A DNA stretch of 17,645 nucleotides from Acidobacteriota bacterium (GTDB taxonomy: Bacteria; Acidobacteriota; Thermoanaerobaculia; Multivoradales; SZUA-115). A program made the translations under genes and the position numbers. The notes under the pieces were generated by a model. The model worked only from the letters and a program-made list of their open reading frames with translations. It was not told where the DNA came from and did no database searches. Location: positions 1 to 17,645 of the forward strand of contig QIHU01000063.1 in assembly GCA_003231035.1 (NCBI GenBank), in the 5' to 3' direction. Numbering within the stretch: the first letter of the stretch is position 1; each line of letters opens with the position of its first letter. This document shows positions 1 through 8,038 of this stretch, one piece after another.

Positions 1-2
1 CG

Positions 3-686
3 CTCGGCGGCACCTTGGCCCTGATGCCGGTGATCCTCGCCGGACTGTGGTGGGTCGGCCGCGAGAGCCGGGCAGCGGGGGGACGACGACTTCCACCGGC
101 CCTGGTGCAGACCCAGCTTCTCCTCGCCGCCTTGGGAGCCATCGCCATTCCCGCCCGACACCCGCTCGGCCTTGAAGGAAGTGCCCCAATCCTGGTCGCT
201 GGCCTAGCCGCCCTCTTGGCTAGCCATGTGGTCGCGCGGTGGATCGCCATGCGCCCACTGCTCGGCCGCCGTTTGTCCACAGCGCGGGGTGGTCATCCTT
301 CAGGGCTGTTCGTGCTCCTGCCCTTCATCGCCTATCTCGCCTTGATTCCCTGGTCGACCGACCAACGCCAACCAGACGGCGACGAACCTTGGTACTTGCT
401 AGTCACCCACAGTTTGGTCCACGACTTCGACATCGACTTGGCCAACAACTACGCCGACGCGGATTGGGAGGCGTTCACCAGCACCCCCTTGGCACCGCAG
501 CAGGGCGATCCGCCAAGAGGGTCAGCTCTACTCCCGCCACAACGCCCTCTTGCCGCTCCTGCTCACCCCCGCCTACGCACTGGGTGGCAAAGTCGGTGCA
601 CTGGCGATGATGGCCCTGCTGAGCGCCGCCTTGGCCTGGACGACCTTGCTCCTGGGGAGCCACTACTTTCCCGACAAACCGGGTGA
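3..686 (+). CDS. N-terminal part of a GT-C/PMT-like membrane glycosyltransferase (5' partial, frameshifted)
   Basis: The reading frame is open at the left edge, so the true start lies outside the window; the first start-like codon inside is a TTG at 15 with no support. The translation shows hydrophobic segments (around 15-55, 110-235 and 300-350) and then a QPDGDEPWYLL...DFDIDLANNY stretch. This matches the Asp/Glu-containing first luminal loop of GT-C-type enzymes that use polyprenyl-phosphate sugars. Family-like sequence stops at about 500-515. From there to the stop at 686 the frame reads Pro/Arg-rich nonsense, while the family-like sequence resumes one frame over (EGQLYSRHN, from about 517). 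One extra base, or two missing, near 500-520 best explains this. I see a single gene broken by a frameshift or a sequence error, not two genes. Confidence 0.6.
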   Translation, partial: LGGTLALMPVILAGLWWVGRESRAAGGRRLPPALVQTQLLLAALGAIAIPARHPLGLEGSAPILVAGLAALLASHVVARWIAMRPLLGRRLSTARGGHPSGLFVLLPFIAYLALIPWSTDQRQPDGDEPWYLLVTHSLVHDFDIDLANNYADADWEAFTSTPLAPQQGDPPRGSALLPPQRPLAAPAHPRLRTGWQSRCTGDDGPAERRLGLDDLAPGEPLLSRQTG

Positions 687-2166
687 GGTGCTGATCGCCT
701 ACGCTCTGGTGGCCTTCACGCCACCGCTCCTGCTCTATTCCTATCAGGTGTGGGTCGAGGTGCCGGCCGCCCTCCTTTCGATGGTGACGCTCGACCGAAT
801 CCTGCGTTTGACCCACCGCAAGGGCAAAGCCCCTTTGGACAAGGATCAGCAGAGGCGGATCTGGTGGGCGATCGCGCTGTTTCTCTTCTTCTTGCCGCTG
901 ATCAAGCTGCGCTTTGTGCTGCTCGCGGCGACCTTGCTCTTCTTGGCCTGGTGGTACAGCGGCCGAGCGATGAAGCCGGCCTTGATCACTGGGACGACTC
1001 TGGCCGTCCTCGGCTCCGCCATCCTGCTCTACAACCAAGCGATCTACGGCAACCCCCTCAAGATCCATTCATGGGAAGAGGTGAAGCTCCACGAGCGGGC
1101 CGCGGAAGATTTTCTGGAGGGGTTCCCCGGCCTTTTCTTCGACTCCGCCTACGGCCTCTTCGCCTGTGCGCCGATCTGGTTGCTCTTGCTGCCAGCGGTG
1201 GTGCTGCTGGTGGCGCGGCGCCATCGAGTGCTATTCGATGGGCTCGTCTTTGCCTCGCTCTATTTCCTGGTGGTGGCACCGCGCGCCGAGTGGTATGGCG
1301 GCTGGTCGCCGCCCTTCCGCTACGCCTTGGTCTTGTTGCCCCTGCTCGGACTGGCCCTGGTACCCCTCCTCGCCTACCGCCGCCGACCGGGCGCGCGGGC
1401 GCTGGTCACTTTTCTCGCCGCCGCCACGTTGATGTTGGCTCTGTTGTGGATCGCGGTGCCGGGATGGACCTACAACTTCGCCGACGGGCGCACCTACCTG
1501 CTCGATTATTTGAGTTCCCGACTGGGCGCCGACGCCGCGCGCCTCTTTCCGAGTTCGGTCAGGCCACGCACGGCGACCTGGCTGTGGCCACCGCTGTGCG
1601 CCCTCCTGGTCACCGCGCTCTGGTGGTGGCCCCGCGGTGGGCGCCATGGACGCGGACGCAACCGGTGGCTTGCCCGCCAGCCCATCGTCTGGGGAGTCGC
1701 TCTCCTCTTGCTGGCCGCCGCCACGGTACCGATCGCGGCGCGAGGACTACCTACCCGTTGGATCGAGCTTGAAGACAGCCAGGTGATCCACCGTGGAGGC
1801 CACGCCCACCCCGAGCGTTGGGCCAACTTGCGGACCAGCTACCGGGGGGCGTGGGTGTTGCGCGAAGGGGAGGTCCTCTCCGCACCGGTCATTCCCGCGC
1901 CTCGCGCTCGCCAAGTTCGCCTCGCCCTCGATGTGCTCTTCGTGCGCCACCGACAAGGTGCCACCCAGTTGCATGTGATGGTCGACGGCAGCCCTCTGAC
2001 CACCCTTCTGCTGGACCAGCCAGACGAGTGGCGACGGCTGGAGCTGGGCACCTTCGCCTGGCCGGCGGAGGCCGAGCGGATCGGCATCGCCCTCACCGGT
2101 TCGCCGAAGGGAGAGCAACCCAACGGCGCGGCGCTCGACCGGCTGCACTTGGAGTGGATCGAGTGA
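550..2166 (+). CDS. C-terminal part of the same GT-C-like membrane protein, with a soluble C-terminal domain
   Basis: This frame is open from 403 and carries convincing protein from about 517. The listed start is a TTG at 550 and is probably not a real start, because homologous sequence continues upstream into the previous fragment. About ten hydrophobic spans follow between residues 1 and 400, rich in Leu, Ala and Trp, as in PMT/ArnT-like integral membrane glycosyltransferases. The last 140 residues or so, from WIELEDSQV onward, are soluble with alternating beta-like segments and look like a beta-sandwich, perhaps carbohydrate-binding. The stop TGA (2164-2166) overlaps the GTG start of the next glycosyltransferase, so the two are translationally coupled. 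A role in transferring sugar from a polyprenyl-phosphate donor at the outer face of the inner membrane is inferred from architecture and neighbours; the substrate is unknown. Confidence 0.7.
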   Translation: MPLLLTPAYALGGKVGALAMMALLSAALAWTTLLLGSHYFPDKPGEVLIAYALVAFTPPLLLYSYQVWVEVPAALLSMVTLDRILRLTHRKGKAPLDKDQQRRIWWAIALFLFFLPLIKLRFVLLAATLLFLAWWYSGRAMKPALITGTTLAVLGSAILLYNQAIYGNPLKIHSWEEVKLHERAAEDFLEGFPGLFFDSAYGLFACAPIWLLLLPAVVLLVARRHRVLFDGLVFASLYFLVVAPRAEWYGGWSPPFRYALVLLPLLGLALVPLLAYRRRPGARALVTFLAAATLMLALLWIAVPGWTYNFADGRTYLLDYLSSRLGADAARLFPSSVRPRTATWLWPPLCALLVTALWWWPRGGRHGRGRNRWLARQPIVWGVALLLLAAATVPIAARGLPTRWIELEDSQVIHRGGHAHPERWANLRTSYRGAWVLREGEVLSAPVIPAPRARQVRLALDVLFVRHRQGATQLHVMVDGSPLTTLLLDQPDEWRRLELGTFAWPAEAERIGIALTGSPKGEQPNGAALDRLHLEWIE

Positions 2167-3137
2167 ACTCGGCGGCTTCTGAGCGGCGGATCAGCGCCAT
2201 CGTGCCAACTCTGGGCGCCAGTCCGTGGCTGGGCCAGTGCTTGCGCGCCCTGCGCGACGAAGGGCTCAGCCAAGACGAGATGGAGATCATCGTCGTCTGC
2301 CCAGCGCGGGAGCCTCTCGCCCTGGCCACGGAACTTGCCGACCTTTGGCTTGAAACCGGCGAGCCGCTCGGCTTCGCCGCCGCCACCAATCGCGGCATCG
2401 CCGCCGCTTCGGGTTCGTGGATCGCCACCGTCAACGACGATCTCATCGTCCAGCCCGGGTGGGCCGGCGCCCTGCTTCAGCCACTTCTCGATGATCCACG
2501 GGTAGCGGCGGTCCAGGGGGTCAACCTCGATCTCGACCACCCCGAACGCACCGATGGCTACGGCCTCGGTTGGAACGAAGAATTGCAAGCGATCCAGCTG
2601 GGTCACGGCGAACCTCCGCCACCACCAGATGCGGAAACCCGCGAGGTCTTCGGCGTCAGCGCGACGGCGGCGCTCTACCGCCGCGCGGCTTTGCAGGAGG
2701 TGCGGTTGGCCGGGCGCGACGAGGAGGATCTCTTCGACACCCTCTTCGGCTCGTACTACGAGGACGTCGACCTCGCCTGTCGCTTGCGCAATGGCGGGTG
2801 GACGGCCCTTGCAGTGCCCACCGCGCGGGCGCTCCACGCCGGTTCGTTAACCGGCAAGCGCCGCGGCCTTCGTCGCTCGGCCCAGATCTACGGCAACCGT
2901 CACCTGGTGCTCGCCCGCCACCTCGGCAGCCACTACGCGCCACTGTTGCCCAGGCTCCTCTGGCGCGATGGCAAGGACTGGTTGCGGGCACTCTTCGGCC
3001 AGCCCGGTCTCTTGGTCGCCATCCCCGCCGGCTGGGCAAGTGCCTTATTGCGCTTGCCCAGTTACCTTCATCGGGGCCGGGAGCACAGCCCTCTGCGCGA
3101 TCCAGCGGCACGCGATCTTGCCGGACCGCGACGATGA
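2163..3137 (+). CDS. Glycosyltransferase family 2 (first of three)
   Basis: A 324-residue GT-A fold glycosyltransferase of the rhamnosyltransferase-like GT2 group, expected to use a nucleotide-sugar donor on the cytoplasmic side of the membrane. It opens with RISAIVPTLG (first beta strand) and has the nucleotide/metal motif ATVNDDL (N91-D92-D93). A later acceptor-side acidic motif is YYEDVDLACRL (E200, D201, D203). A C-terminal basic and hydrophobic tail (about 260-300) probably sits on the membrane. I chose the GTG at 2163 because it overlaps the upstream stop as GTGA and gives the normal family length. The open frame upstream to 1818 only reads the previous gene out of phase. The stop at 3135-3137 overlaps the next ATG (ATGA). 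Family assignment is firm; donor and acceptor are unknown. Confidence 0.9.
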   Translation: MNSAASERRISAIVPTLGASPWLGQCLRALRDEGLSQDEMEIIVVCPAREPLALATELADLWLETGEPLGFAAATNRGIAAASGSWIATVNDDLIVQPGWAGALLQPLLDDPRVAAVQGVNLDLDHPERTDGYGLGWNEELQAIQLGHGEPPPPPDAETREVFGVSATAALYRRAALQEVRLAGRDEEDLFDTLFGSYYEDVDLACRLRNGGWTALAVPTARALHAGSLTGKRRGLRRSAQIYGNRHLVLARHLGSHYAPLLPRLLWRDGKDWLRALFGQPGLLVAIPAGWASALLRLPSYLHRGREHSPLRDPAARDLAGPRR

Positions 3138-4132
3138 CTAGCCAACCACAGCCACCGCCCGAGGATTCGCCACAGGTCGCCCACGAATCCCAACTGATCA
3201 CCGGGATTGTCGTTCACTGGCATAACGAGAGACAGCTGGCCGAGTTGCTCGACAGCTGGCCCCAGGATCCCCGCTTCAAGCTGGTGGTGGTCAACAACGG
3301 CTCCACGGAAACCTTGCCCGAGGGCGAATACCGGCGGATCGAGCCAGGCCGCAACCTCGGCTTCGCCGGAGGGGTCAACGCTGGGATCGAGGCGGCGCGA
3401 AGCCCCTACGTGCTACTGCTCAACCCAGACGCCCGACCGCTACCCGGCGCGCTCGACCAGCTCCTTGAGGGGATGGCAACTCACCCCGAGGCGGCCGGTT
3501 TGGCGCCGCGACTCACCGGAGCCCAGGGCGAGCACCAGTACCGCTGGCAGTTGCGCCCGCTGCCCTCATGGTGGCGGCTGATGGCGGAGACGCTGTTCAT
3601 GATGCCGCCGCCCGGACCGGTGGATGAGCCGGTCCGTGGCGCCCGAGTGGAGCAACCCGCGGCCGCCGCATTGCTCCTCAAGCGCGACCTCCTGAACGCG
3701 ATCGGTGGCCTCGACGAAGGCTTCTACCCTGCCTGGTTCGAGGATGTCGACCTGGCCAAGCGGTTGGCGGGCCTCGGTCACACACTGCGCTATTGGCCGG
3801 CGGCGCACTTTCATCACGACCTCGGGGCCACCGTGCCTCGGCTCGGCTACGGTGGCTTTCTGTGGACCTATCAGCGCAACCAGCATCGCTATGTGGCGAA
3901 ACATCACGGCCCCCTCCCCGCGGCCCTCCTGCGCCTAGCGACCTTCCTCGGGATGGTGGCGAGGCTGCTCCTGCTACCCCTGCGCCAACCGCGACGGGCC
4001 AGCAATCGAAAGGTAGCGGTCCAGGGACTCCTAGGGGCGGCGGTCGGCGCATTGAGCGGCTGGCGGTGGCCCGTAAGGCTGGCCTCGACCATCGCTCAGA
4101 CAGCCGGGCGACGACGACGGGAGGCACCGTGA
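3134..4132 (+). CDS. Glycosyltransferase family 2 (second of three)
   Basis: A 332-residue GT2 protein. The N-terminal 20 residues are Pro/Gln-rich and likely disordered; the GT-A fold begins at LITGIVVHWHN. Visible motifs are VVVNNGS (50-57), GRNLGFAGGVNAG (72-84), the metal/nucleotide motif LLLNPDARP (N97-P98-D99), and YPAWFEDVDLAKRL (E203, D204) in the acceptor half. After about residue 265 a hydrophobic, Arg-rich tail suggests membrane association. The ATG at 3134 overlaps the upstream stop (ATGA), and its own stop overlaps the next start (GTGA). It shares the NLGFAGG and N-x-D-A-R-P signatures with the following gene, so the two may be paralogues. It probably adds one sugar to a lipid-linked surface-polysaccharide repeat; which sugar cannot be read from sequence. 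Confidence 0.9.
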   Translation: MTSQPQPPPEDSPQVAHESQLITGIVVHWHNERQLAELLDSWPQDPRFKLVVVNNGSTETLPEGEYRRIEPGRNLGFAGGVNAGIEAARSPYVLLLNPDARPLPGALDQLLEGMATHPEAAGLAPRLTGAQGEHQYRWQLRPLPSWWRLMAETLFMMPPPGPVDEPVRGARVEQPAAAALLLKRDLLNAIGGLDEGFYPAWFEDVDLAKRLAGLGHTLRYWPAAHFHHDLGATVPRLGYGGFLWTYQRNQHRYVAKHHGPLPAALLRLATFLGMVARLLLLPLRQPRRASNRKVAVQGLLGAAVGALSGWRWPVRLASTIAQTAGRRRREAP

Positions 4133-5148
4133 GCGCACCGCCAACCCCCGTCGCGGTGCTCATCGTCACCTACAACTGCGCCACCGATCTCGACGGCTGC
4201 TTCGCCACCATCGCCAGCCAGGATCACCGACCGCTCACCGTGGTGGTGGTCGACTGCGCCAGCCATGACCACAGCGCCGAAGCGGCGCGCCAGGCGGGCG
4301 CAGCCCACCAGCTAGCGACCACCGTCTTGCCCTTGAGCGAAAACCTGGGCTTCGCCGGGGGGATGAACGAGGCCCTGGCGCGCACCGACGCTCCATTCGT
4401 CCTCTCCCTGAACGCCGACGCCCGACCACGCCCAGACTTCGTCTCGGCCCTCCTCGACCAACTTCGACGACGACCACGGGCGGCGGCGGCCACCGGCAAG
4501 CTGATCCGCCTGGATGGCCCGGCAGGCACAAGAAAGAACGAGGCGCCGCCTATCCTCGACGCCTGTGGCATGCGCTTGACACTCACTTGGCGCCACCTCG
4601 ACCGCGGCTCCGGCGAAGTCGACCGAGGCCAGTACACCCAGGCGGAGAGGGTCTTCGGCGCCACCGGCGCCGCCACTCTCTTTCGCCGCCAAGCCCTCGA
4701 CGACGTGGCCATCGAGGGCGAGATCTTCGACCGCGCCTTCCATTCCTTCCGCGAAGACGCCGAACTGGCCTTCCGCTTCGCCGAACGCGGCTGGGAGGTG
4801 ATCTACGAGCCCCGCGCCGTGGCCCTGCACCGGCGCGCCAATCTACCCTCCCGCCGCCGCGACATGCCGGCCGAGGTCAACTTCCACTCGCTCAAGAACC
4901 GCTACCTGCTGCGCGCCTACCACCAGACGGCGGCGAACTTCTTCCTCACCCTTCTGCCCACGCTGTGGCGCGACAAGATCGCCCTCCTCTACGTACTCCT
5001 GGCCGAGCGCTCTTCGCTGGCCGCCTATCGCTGGCTGTGGCGAAACCGCCGCGCCATCGCCCACCATCGGCGGCTCATCCAAGCGCGCAGGACCCGACCC
5101 GCGCGCGAGCTTGACCACTGGTTCCGTCGAGACTCACAACCCTTATGA
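4129..5148 (+). CDS. Glycosyltransferase family 2 (third of three)
   Basis: A 339-residue GT2 glycosyltransferase. It starts VAVLIVTYNCATDLDGC, the typical first strand and loop of the family. It continues with VVVVDCASHD (38-47), ENLGFAGGMNEAL (71-83), the metal-binding motif LSLNADARP (N95-A-D97) and FHSFREDAELAFRF (E209, D210). The tail is rich in Arg and aromatic residues (LWRNRRAIAHHRR) and is probably membrane-proximal. The GTG at 4129 overlaps the previous stop as GTGA and gives family-like length; the open frame upstream to 3793 is out-of-phase reading of the preceding gene. A 48-bp gap separates it from the next gene. The role is inferred as a sugar addition step in the same repeat unit; specificity is unknown. 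Confidence 0.9.
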   Translation: MSAPPTPVAVLIVTYNCATDLDGCFATIASQDHRPLTVVVVDCASHDHSAEAARQAGAAHQLATTVLPLSENLGFAGGMNEALARTDAPFVLSLNADARPRPDFVSALLDQLRRRPRAAAATGKLIRLDGPAGTRKNEAPPILDACGMRLTLTWRHLDRGSGEVDRGQYTQAERVFGATGAATLFRRQALDDVAIEGEIFDRAFHSFREDAELAFRFAERGWEVIYEPRAVALHRRANLPSRRRDMPAEVNFHSLKNRYLLRAYHQTAANFFLTLLPTLWRDKIALLYVLLAERSSLAAYRWLWRNRRAIAHHRRLIQARRTRPARELDHWFRRDSQPL

Positions 5149-5196
5149 ACCGACGAATGGCACAGTCCTTTTGCCGCTAGCACCAAAGACCGAGCT

Positions 5197-6345
5197 ATGA
5201 CAGGGTCCACGAGGATGCACGCTCCTAGAACCCAAGAACGGCAGCGGCCACTGCACGTGGCCCTTCTCGGTAGTCGAGGAATCCCTTGTCGCTATGGCGG
5301 CTACGAGACCCTGATGGAAGAACTCGCCGCCCGCTTGGTGGAGCGCGGCTTGCGGGTCACCGTCTACTGCCGCTCGCACCTCACGCCGAAAGGGCTCACC
5401 AGCTACCGCGGCGCGGAGTTGGTGGTGCTGCCCTCGCTGCGCACCAAGTATCTTGAAACTCCGATTCACACCCTGCTCTCGTGCCTCGACGCCAGCCACC
5501 GCGGCTTCGACGCCGCCCTGGTGGTCAACTCGGCCAACGCCCTGTTTCTGCCGCTGCTCTCGATCGCCGGAATCCGCCATGCGCTCCACGTGGACGGCAT
5601 CGAAAAGAGGCGGGCCAAGTGGGGAGCTGTCGGCCGCGCCGTCTACGCTTTGTCCGAACGGCTGGCCTGCGTGCTGCCCGATGTGCTGGTCACCGATGCC
5701 GAGGTCATTCGCCGCCACTACGAGGAGCGCTACGGCGCCACCTCCACCGCCATTACCTACGGCGTGGACCCCGATCCGCCACAACCTCCACGGATTCTCG
5801 AGGAGCTGAACCTCAAGCCCCGTGGCTATTTTCTGTACGTCAGCCGTTTCGAGCCCGAGAACAACCCCCACCGCGTGGTGGAAGCCTACGCCAGAGTCCA
5901 GGGCGAGATTCCCATGATCATGGTCGGCGACGCCCCCTACGCGGGCAACTTCATTCGCGCCTTCAAGGAGCGGGCCGACGCCCGAGTGCACTTTCCTGGA
6001 GCGATCTACGGCGAGGGGTATCGCGGCCTGATGGCCAACGCCCTGGCCTACGTCCAAGCCACCGAGGTGGGCGGCACCCACCCGGCGCTGGTCGAAGCGA
6101 TGGGGTACGGCAACTGCGTCCTGGTTAACAACACCCCCGAGAACCGCGAGGTCGCTGGCGACGCCGGCCTCTACTTCCGTGCCGGAGCACCCCACACCCT
6201 GAGCGAGCAGCTGGAATGGGTGCGCGCCCATCCCAGCGCGGCGCGCCAGCGGGGAAAACGGGCCGCGCAACGGGCCGCGGATCGGTATTCATGGGACGCC
6301 GTAAGCTCTCAGTACGCTCAGTTGTTCCAAAGGCTAGCCGGATAA
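5197..6345 (+). CDS. DUF1972/GT4-type glycosyltransferase (rhamnosyltransferase-like)
   Basis: A 382-residue retaining GT-B glycosyltransferase. The N-terminal half has the DUF1972 signature HVALLGSRGIPCRYGGYET (20-38), then a ...VVNSANALFLPL segment and HVDGIEKRRAKW (131-142). The C-terminal Rossmann half has YFLYVSRFEPENN (211-223), IMVGDAPYAGNF and the donor loop GGTHPALVEAMGYGNCVLV (292-310). Members of this group often act in rhamnose-containing or other surface glycan assembly, but the donor is not readable here. The ATG at 5197 is the first start after the previous stop; another ATG at 5215 is possible and the ribosome-binding site is weak for both. It is in the same frame as the preceding gene, with a clear TGA between, so it is a separate protein probably in the same operon. 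Confidence 0.88.
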   Translation: MTGSTRMHAPRTQERQRPLHVALLGSRGIPCRYGGYETLMEELAARLVERGLRVTVYCRSHLTPKGLTSYRGAELVVLPSLRTKYLETPIHTLLSCLDASHRGFDAALVVNSANALFLPLLSIAGIRHALHVDGIEKRRAKWGAVGRAVYALSERLACVLPDVLVTDAEVIRRHYEERYGATSTAITYGVDPDPPQPPRILEELNLKPRGYFLYVSRFEPENNPHRVVEAYARVQGEIPMIMVGDAPYAGNFIRAFKERADARVHFPGAIYGEGYRGLMANALAYVQATEVGGTHPALVEAMGYGNCVLVNNTPENREVAGDAGLYFRAGAPHTLSEQLEWVRAHPSAARQRGKRAAQRAADRYSWDAVSSQYAQLFQRLAG

Positions 6346-6358
6346 CTGTTGATTCCTC

Positions 6359-6387
6359 TTCAATTTTCTGGACAGAAATGCTACGAT
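6359..6387 (+). promoter_or_regulatory. Possible extended -10 promoter before the sugar phosphotransferase gene
   Basis: In the 153-bp gap 6346-6498, the most AT-rich patch of the locus carries TGCTACGAT (6379-6387), an extended -10 form (TGn plus TACGAT, 4 of 6 matches to TATAAT). A poor -35, TTCAAT (6359-6364), sits 17 bp upstream. Transcription would start near 6394, about 105 nt before the ATG at 6499. This would allow the initiating transferase to be expressed apart from the upstream glycosyltransferases. The -35 is weak, so the call is tentative. Confidence 0.3.
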
Positions 6388-6498
6388 CCCATAGACACCA
6401 CGCGCAGAATCAACACTTTCCGGCATGCTTGAGAACGTTGTGCGCCGGTTCGACCGTTCCAGGAGCCAACTCATACCCATCATGCTGACGATCGAACC

Positions 6499-7962
6499 AT
6501 GCTGAAGCAACGTGCCCGCACCCTCGCGGTAGCGATCTTCATTCTCGACCTCGCGCTGGTTGGCCTAGCATTCTTGGCCGCCTACTGGTTGCGCAGCTTG
6601 CTGTTGCCCTGGGCTGCGCCCGATCGTTTTCCCCTTCCTCTCTACCCGCTCTCCACCTACCTGCCGTTGCTACCGTTGGCACTGGTGATCTGGGGTGGGT
6701 TGCTGATGCAAGGGCGCCAATACCGCAGCCACCGCACCGTCCCCTTGCCCGAAGAGATCTGGAGCATCCTGCGCATCGGCCTGCTCGGCTCGGTCATCTT
6801 CACTCTCACCATTTATGCCTTCCGGCTCGATCAAGCTCTGCTCGAAAGCGATCTGATCAGCCGGCTATGGATTCTTCTCTTCGCCGTTCTCTCGTGCCTG
6901 TTGCTCCTCACCGAGAAGCTGGCCATCCGCGTCACCTCGCGCTACGCCCGCGCACACGGCTTCAACTACCGTACCGTGTTGATCGTCGGCACCGGCAAGT
7001 CCGCCGGCGAGGTCATCACCTCGATCCAGAATCATGGCTACTGGGGCTTCCGCATCCTCGGCCAGGTCACCACCGCTGAGAGTTGCGACCCGAAGCCCGC
7101 TGGCCACGGCCAGCTAGCCTTGCTCGGTACCCTGGCTGAGGTCCCCAAGATCCTAGAGGACAACGTCGTCGACGATGTCGTCTTCGCCGTCACCCGGCGC
7201 GAGCTGGATCGCATGGAAGATCTCTTCTTGATGTTCCAAGAACTCGGTATCCGCACTCAGTTCGCCCTCAACCTCTTCCCCCACACCCAGAGCCGGGTCG
7301 AACTCGAAGCCTTGGACGGCATCCCCATGCTGACCTTCTCGACCGGCCCATCGAGCATCTTGCAGCTAATGGGCAAGCGGGCCCTAGACGTGGCGATCTC
7401 CTGCCTACTGATGCTCCTCGGCCTACCGGTCGTGCTCTTCGTCGCCCTAGCGATCAAACTCACCTCCGGCGGCGGCCGAGTCCTCTTCTCTCAAACCCGC
7501 TGCGGCCTCAACGGACGACGCTTCACCCTGTACAAATTCCGCACCATGGTCGAAGGCGCCGAACAACGCCGAGCCGAGCTAGAGCACCTCAACGAGATGG
7601 ACGGCCCGGTCTTCAAACTGCGCCGCGACCCCCGCGTCACCCTCCTCGGCCGCTTCCTCAGAAAGTTCAGCCTCGACGAACTACCCCAACTGTGGAACGT
7701 CCTGCGCGGCGACATGAGCATGGTCGGCCCCCGCCCACCCATCCCCGAAGAGGTCGCCAAGTACCAACGCTGGCAACGCCGCCGCCTGGCGATGAAACCG
7801 GGCTTGACCTGCCTCTGGCAGATCAGCGGGCGCAACGAAATCGACTTCGACCGCTGGATCGAGCTCGACCTCGAATACATAGACTCCTGGTCCCCAAGCC
7901 TAGACTTCAAGATCCTCCTGAAGACGATCCCCGTAGTCCTCTCCGGAAGAGGCGCGAGCTAA
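6499..7962 (+). CDS. Polyprenyl-phosphate sugar-1-phosphate transferase (WcaJ/WbaP-type initiating transferase)
   Basis: A 487-residue polyisoprenyl-phosphate hexose-1-phosphate transferase. It would move a sugar-1-phosphate from a UDP-sugar to undecaprenyl phosphate, the first step of surface polysaccharide repeat synthesis at the inner membrane. The N-terminus has about four transmembrane segments (8-32, 55-70, 93-108, 122-138). A Rossmann-like CoA-binding-type domain follows with TVLIVGTGKSAGE (159-171). The C-terminal bacterial sugar transferase domain starts at GKRALDVAIS (292-301) with a re-entrant hydrophobic helix. It carries YKFRTM (345-350), the catalytic Asp-Glu pair in SLDELPQLWNVL (D393-E394), MVGPRPP (408-414) and LTCLWQISGRNEI (436-448). 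Length and order are those of the family. The ATG at 6499 has only a weak ribosome-binding site. It is the last plus-strand gene. Confidence 0.93.
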   Translation: MLKQRARTLAVAIFILDLALVGLAFLAAYWLRSLLLPWAAPDRFPLPLYPLSTYLPLLPLALVIWGGLLMQGRQYRSHRTVPLPEEIWSILRIGLLGSVIFTLTIYAFRLDQALLESDLISRLWILLFAVLSCLLLLTEKLAIRVTSRYARAHGFNYRTVLIVGTGKSAGEVITSIQNHGYWGFRILGQVTTAESCDPKPAGHGQLALLGTLAEVPKILEDNVVDDVVFAVTRRELDRMEDLFLMFQELGIRTQFALNLFPHTQSRVELEALDGIPMLTFSTGPSSILQLMGKRALDVAISCLLMLLGLPVVLFVALAIKLTSGGGRVLFSQTRCGLNGRRFTLYKFRTMVEGAEQRRAELEHLNEMDGPVFKLRRDPRVTLLGRFLRKFSLDELPQLWNVLRGDMSMVGPRPPIPEEVAKYQRWQRRRLAMKPGLTCLWQISGRNEIDFDRWIELDLEYIDSWSPSLDFKILLKTIPVVLSGRGAS

Positions 7963-8038
7963 CGGCCGTTACTATCGGACAGCGGTACCGAGAGTCGAGC
8001 GAAGCGAGACGCGAGGACGAAAAAAACACTCCACACAA

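Noticed and set aside
1839..2837. A 332-codon open frame on the minus strand
   Set aside because: Antisense to the end of the membrane protein and the first GT2 gene, with low-complexity Arg/Gly composition and no family features.
5143..6270. A 375-codon open frame on the minus strand
   Set aside because: It lies antisense to the DUF1972/GT4 glycosyltransferase, has no recognisable domain, and its Val/Gly/Gln/His-rich composition is typical of the opposite strand of a GC-rich gene.
6369..6383. Possible sigma-54 promoter (TGGACA...TGCTA) before the sugar phosphotransferase gene
   Set aside because: The spacing between GG (6370-6371) and GC (6380-6381) is 8 nt instead of the required 10, so it cannot act as a -24/-12 element; an extended -10 reading fits better.
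6216..6488. A 90-codon plus-strand frame spanning the end of the GT4 gene and the gap before the sugar phosphotransferase
   Set aside because: Most of it is out-of-frame reading of the upstream gene and it lacks a ribosome-binding site or protein-like pattern.
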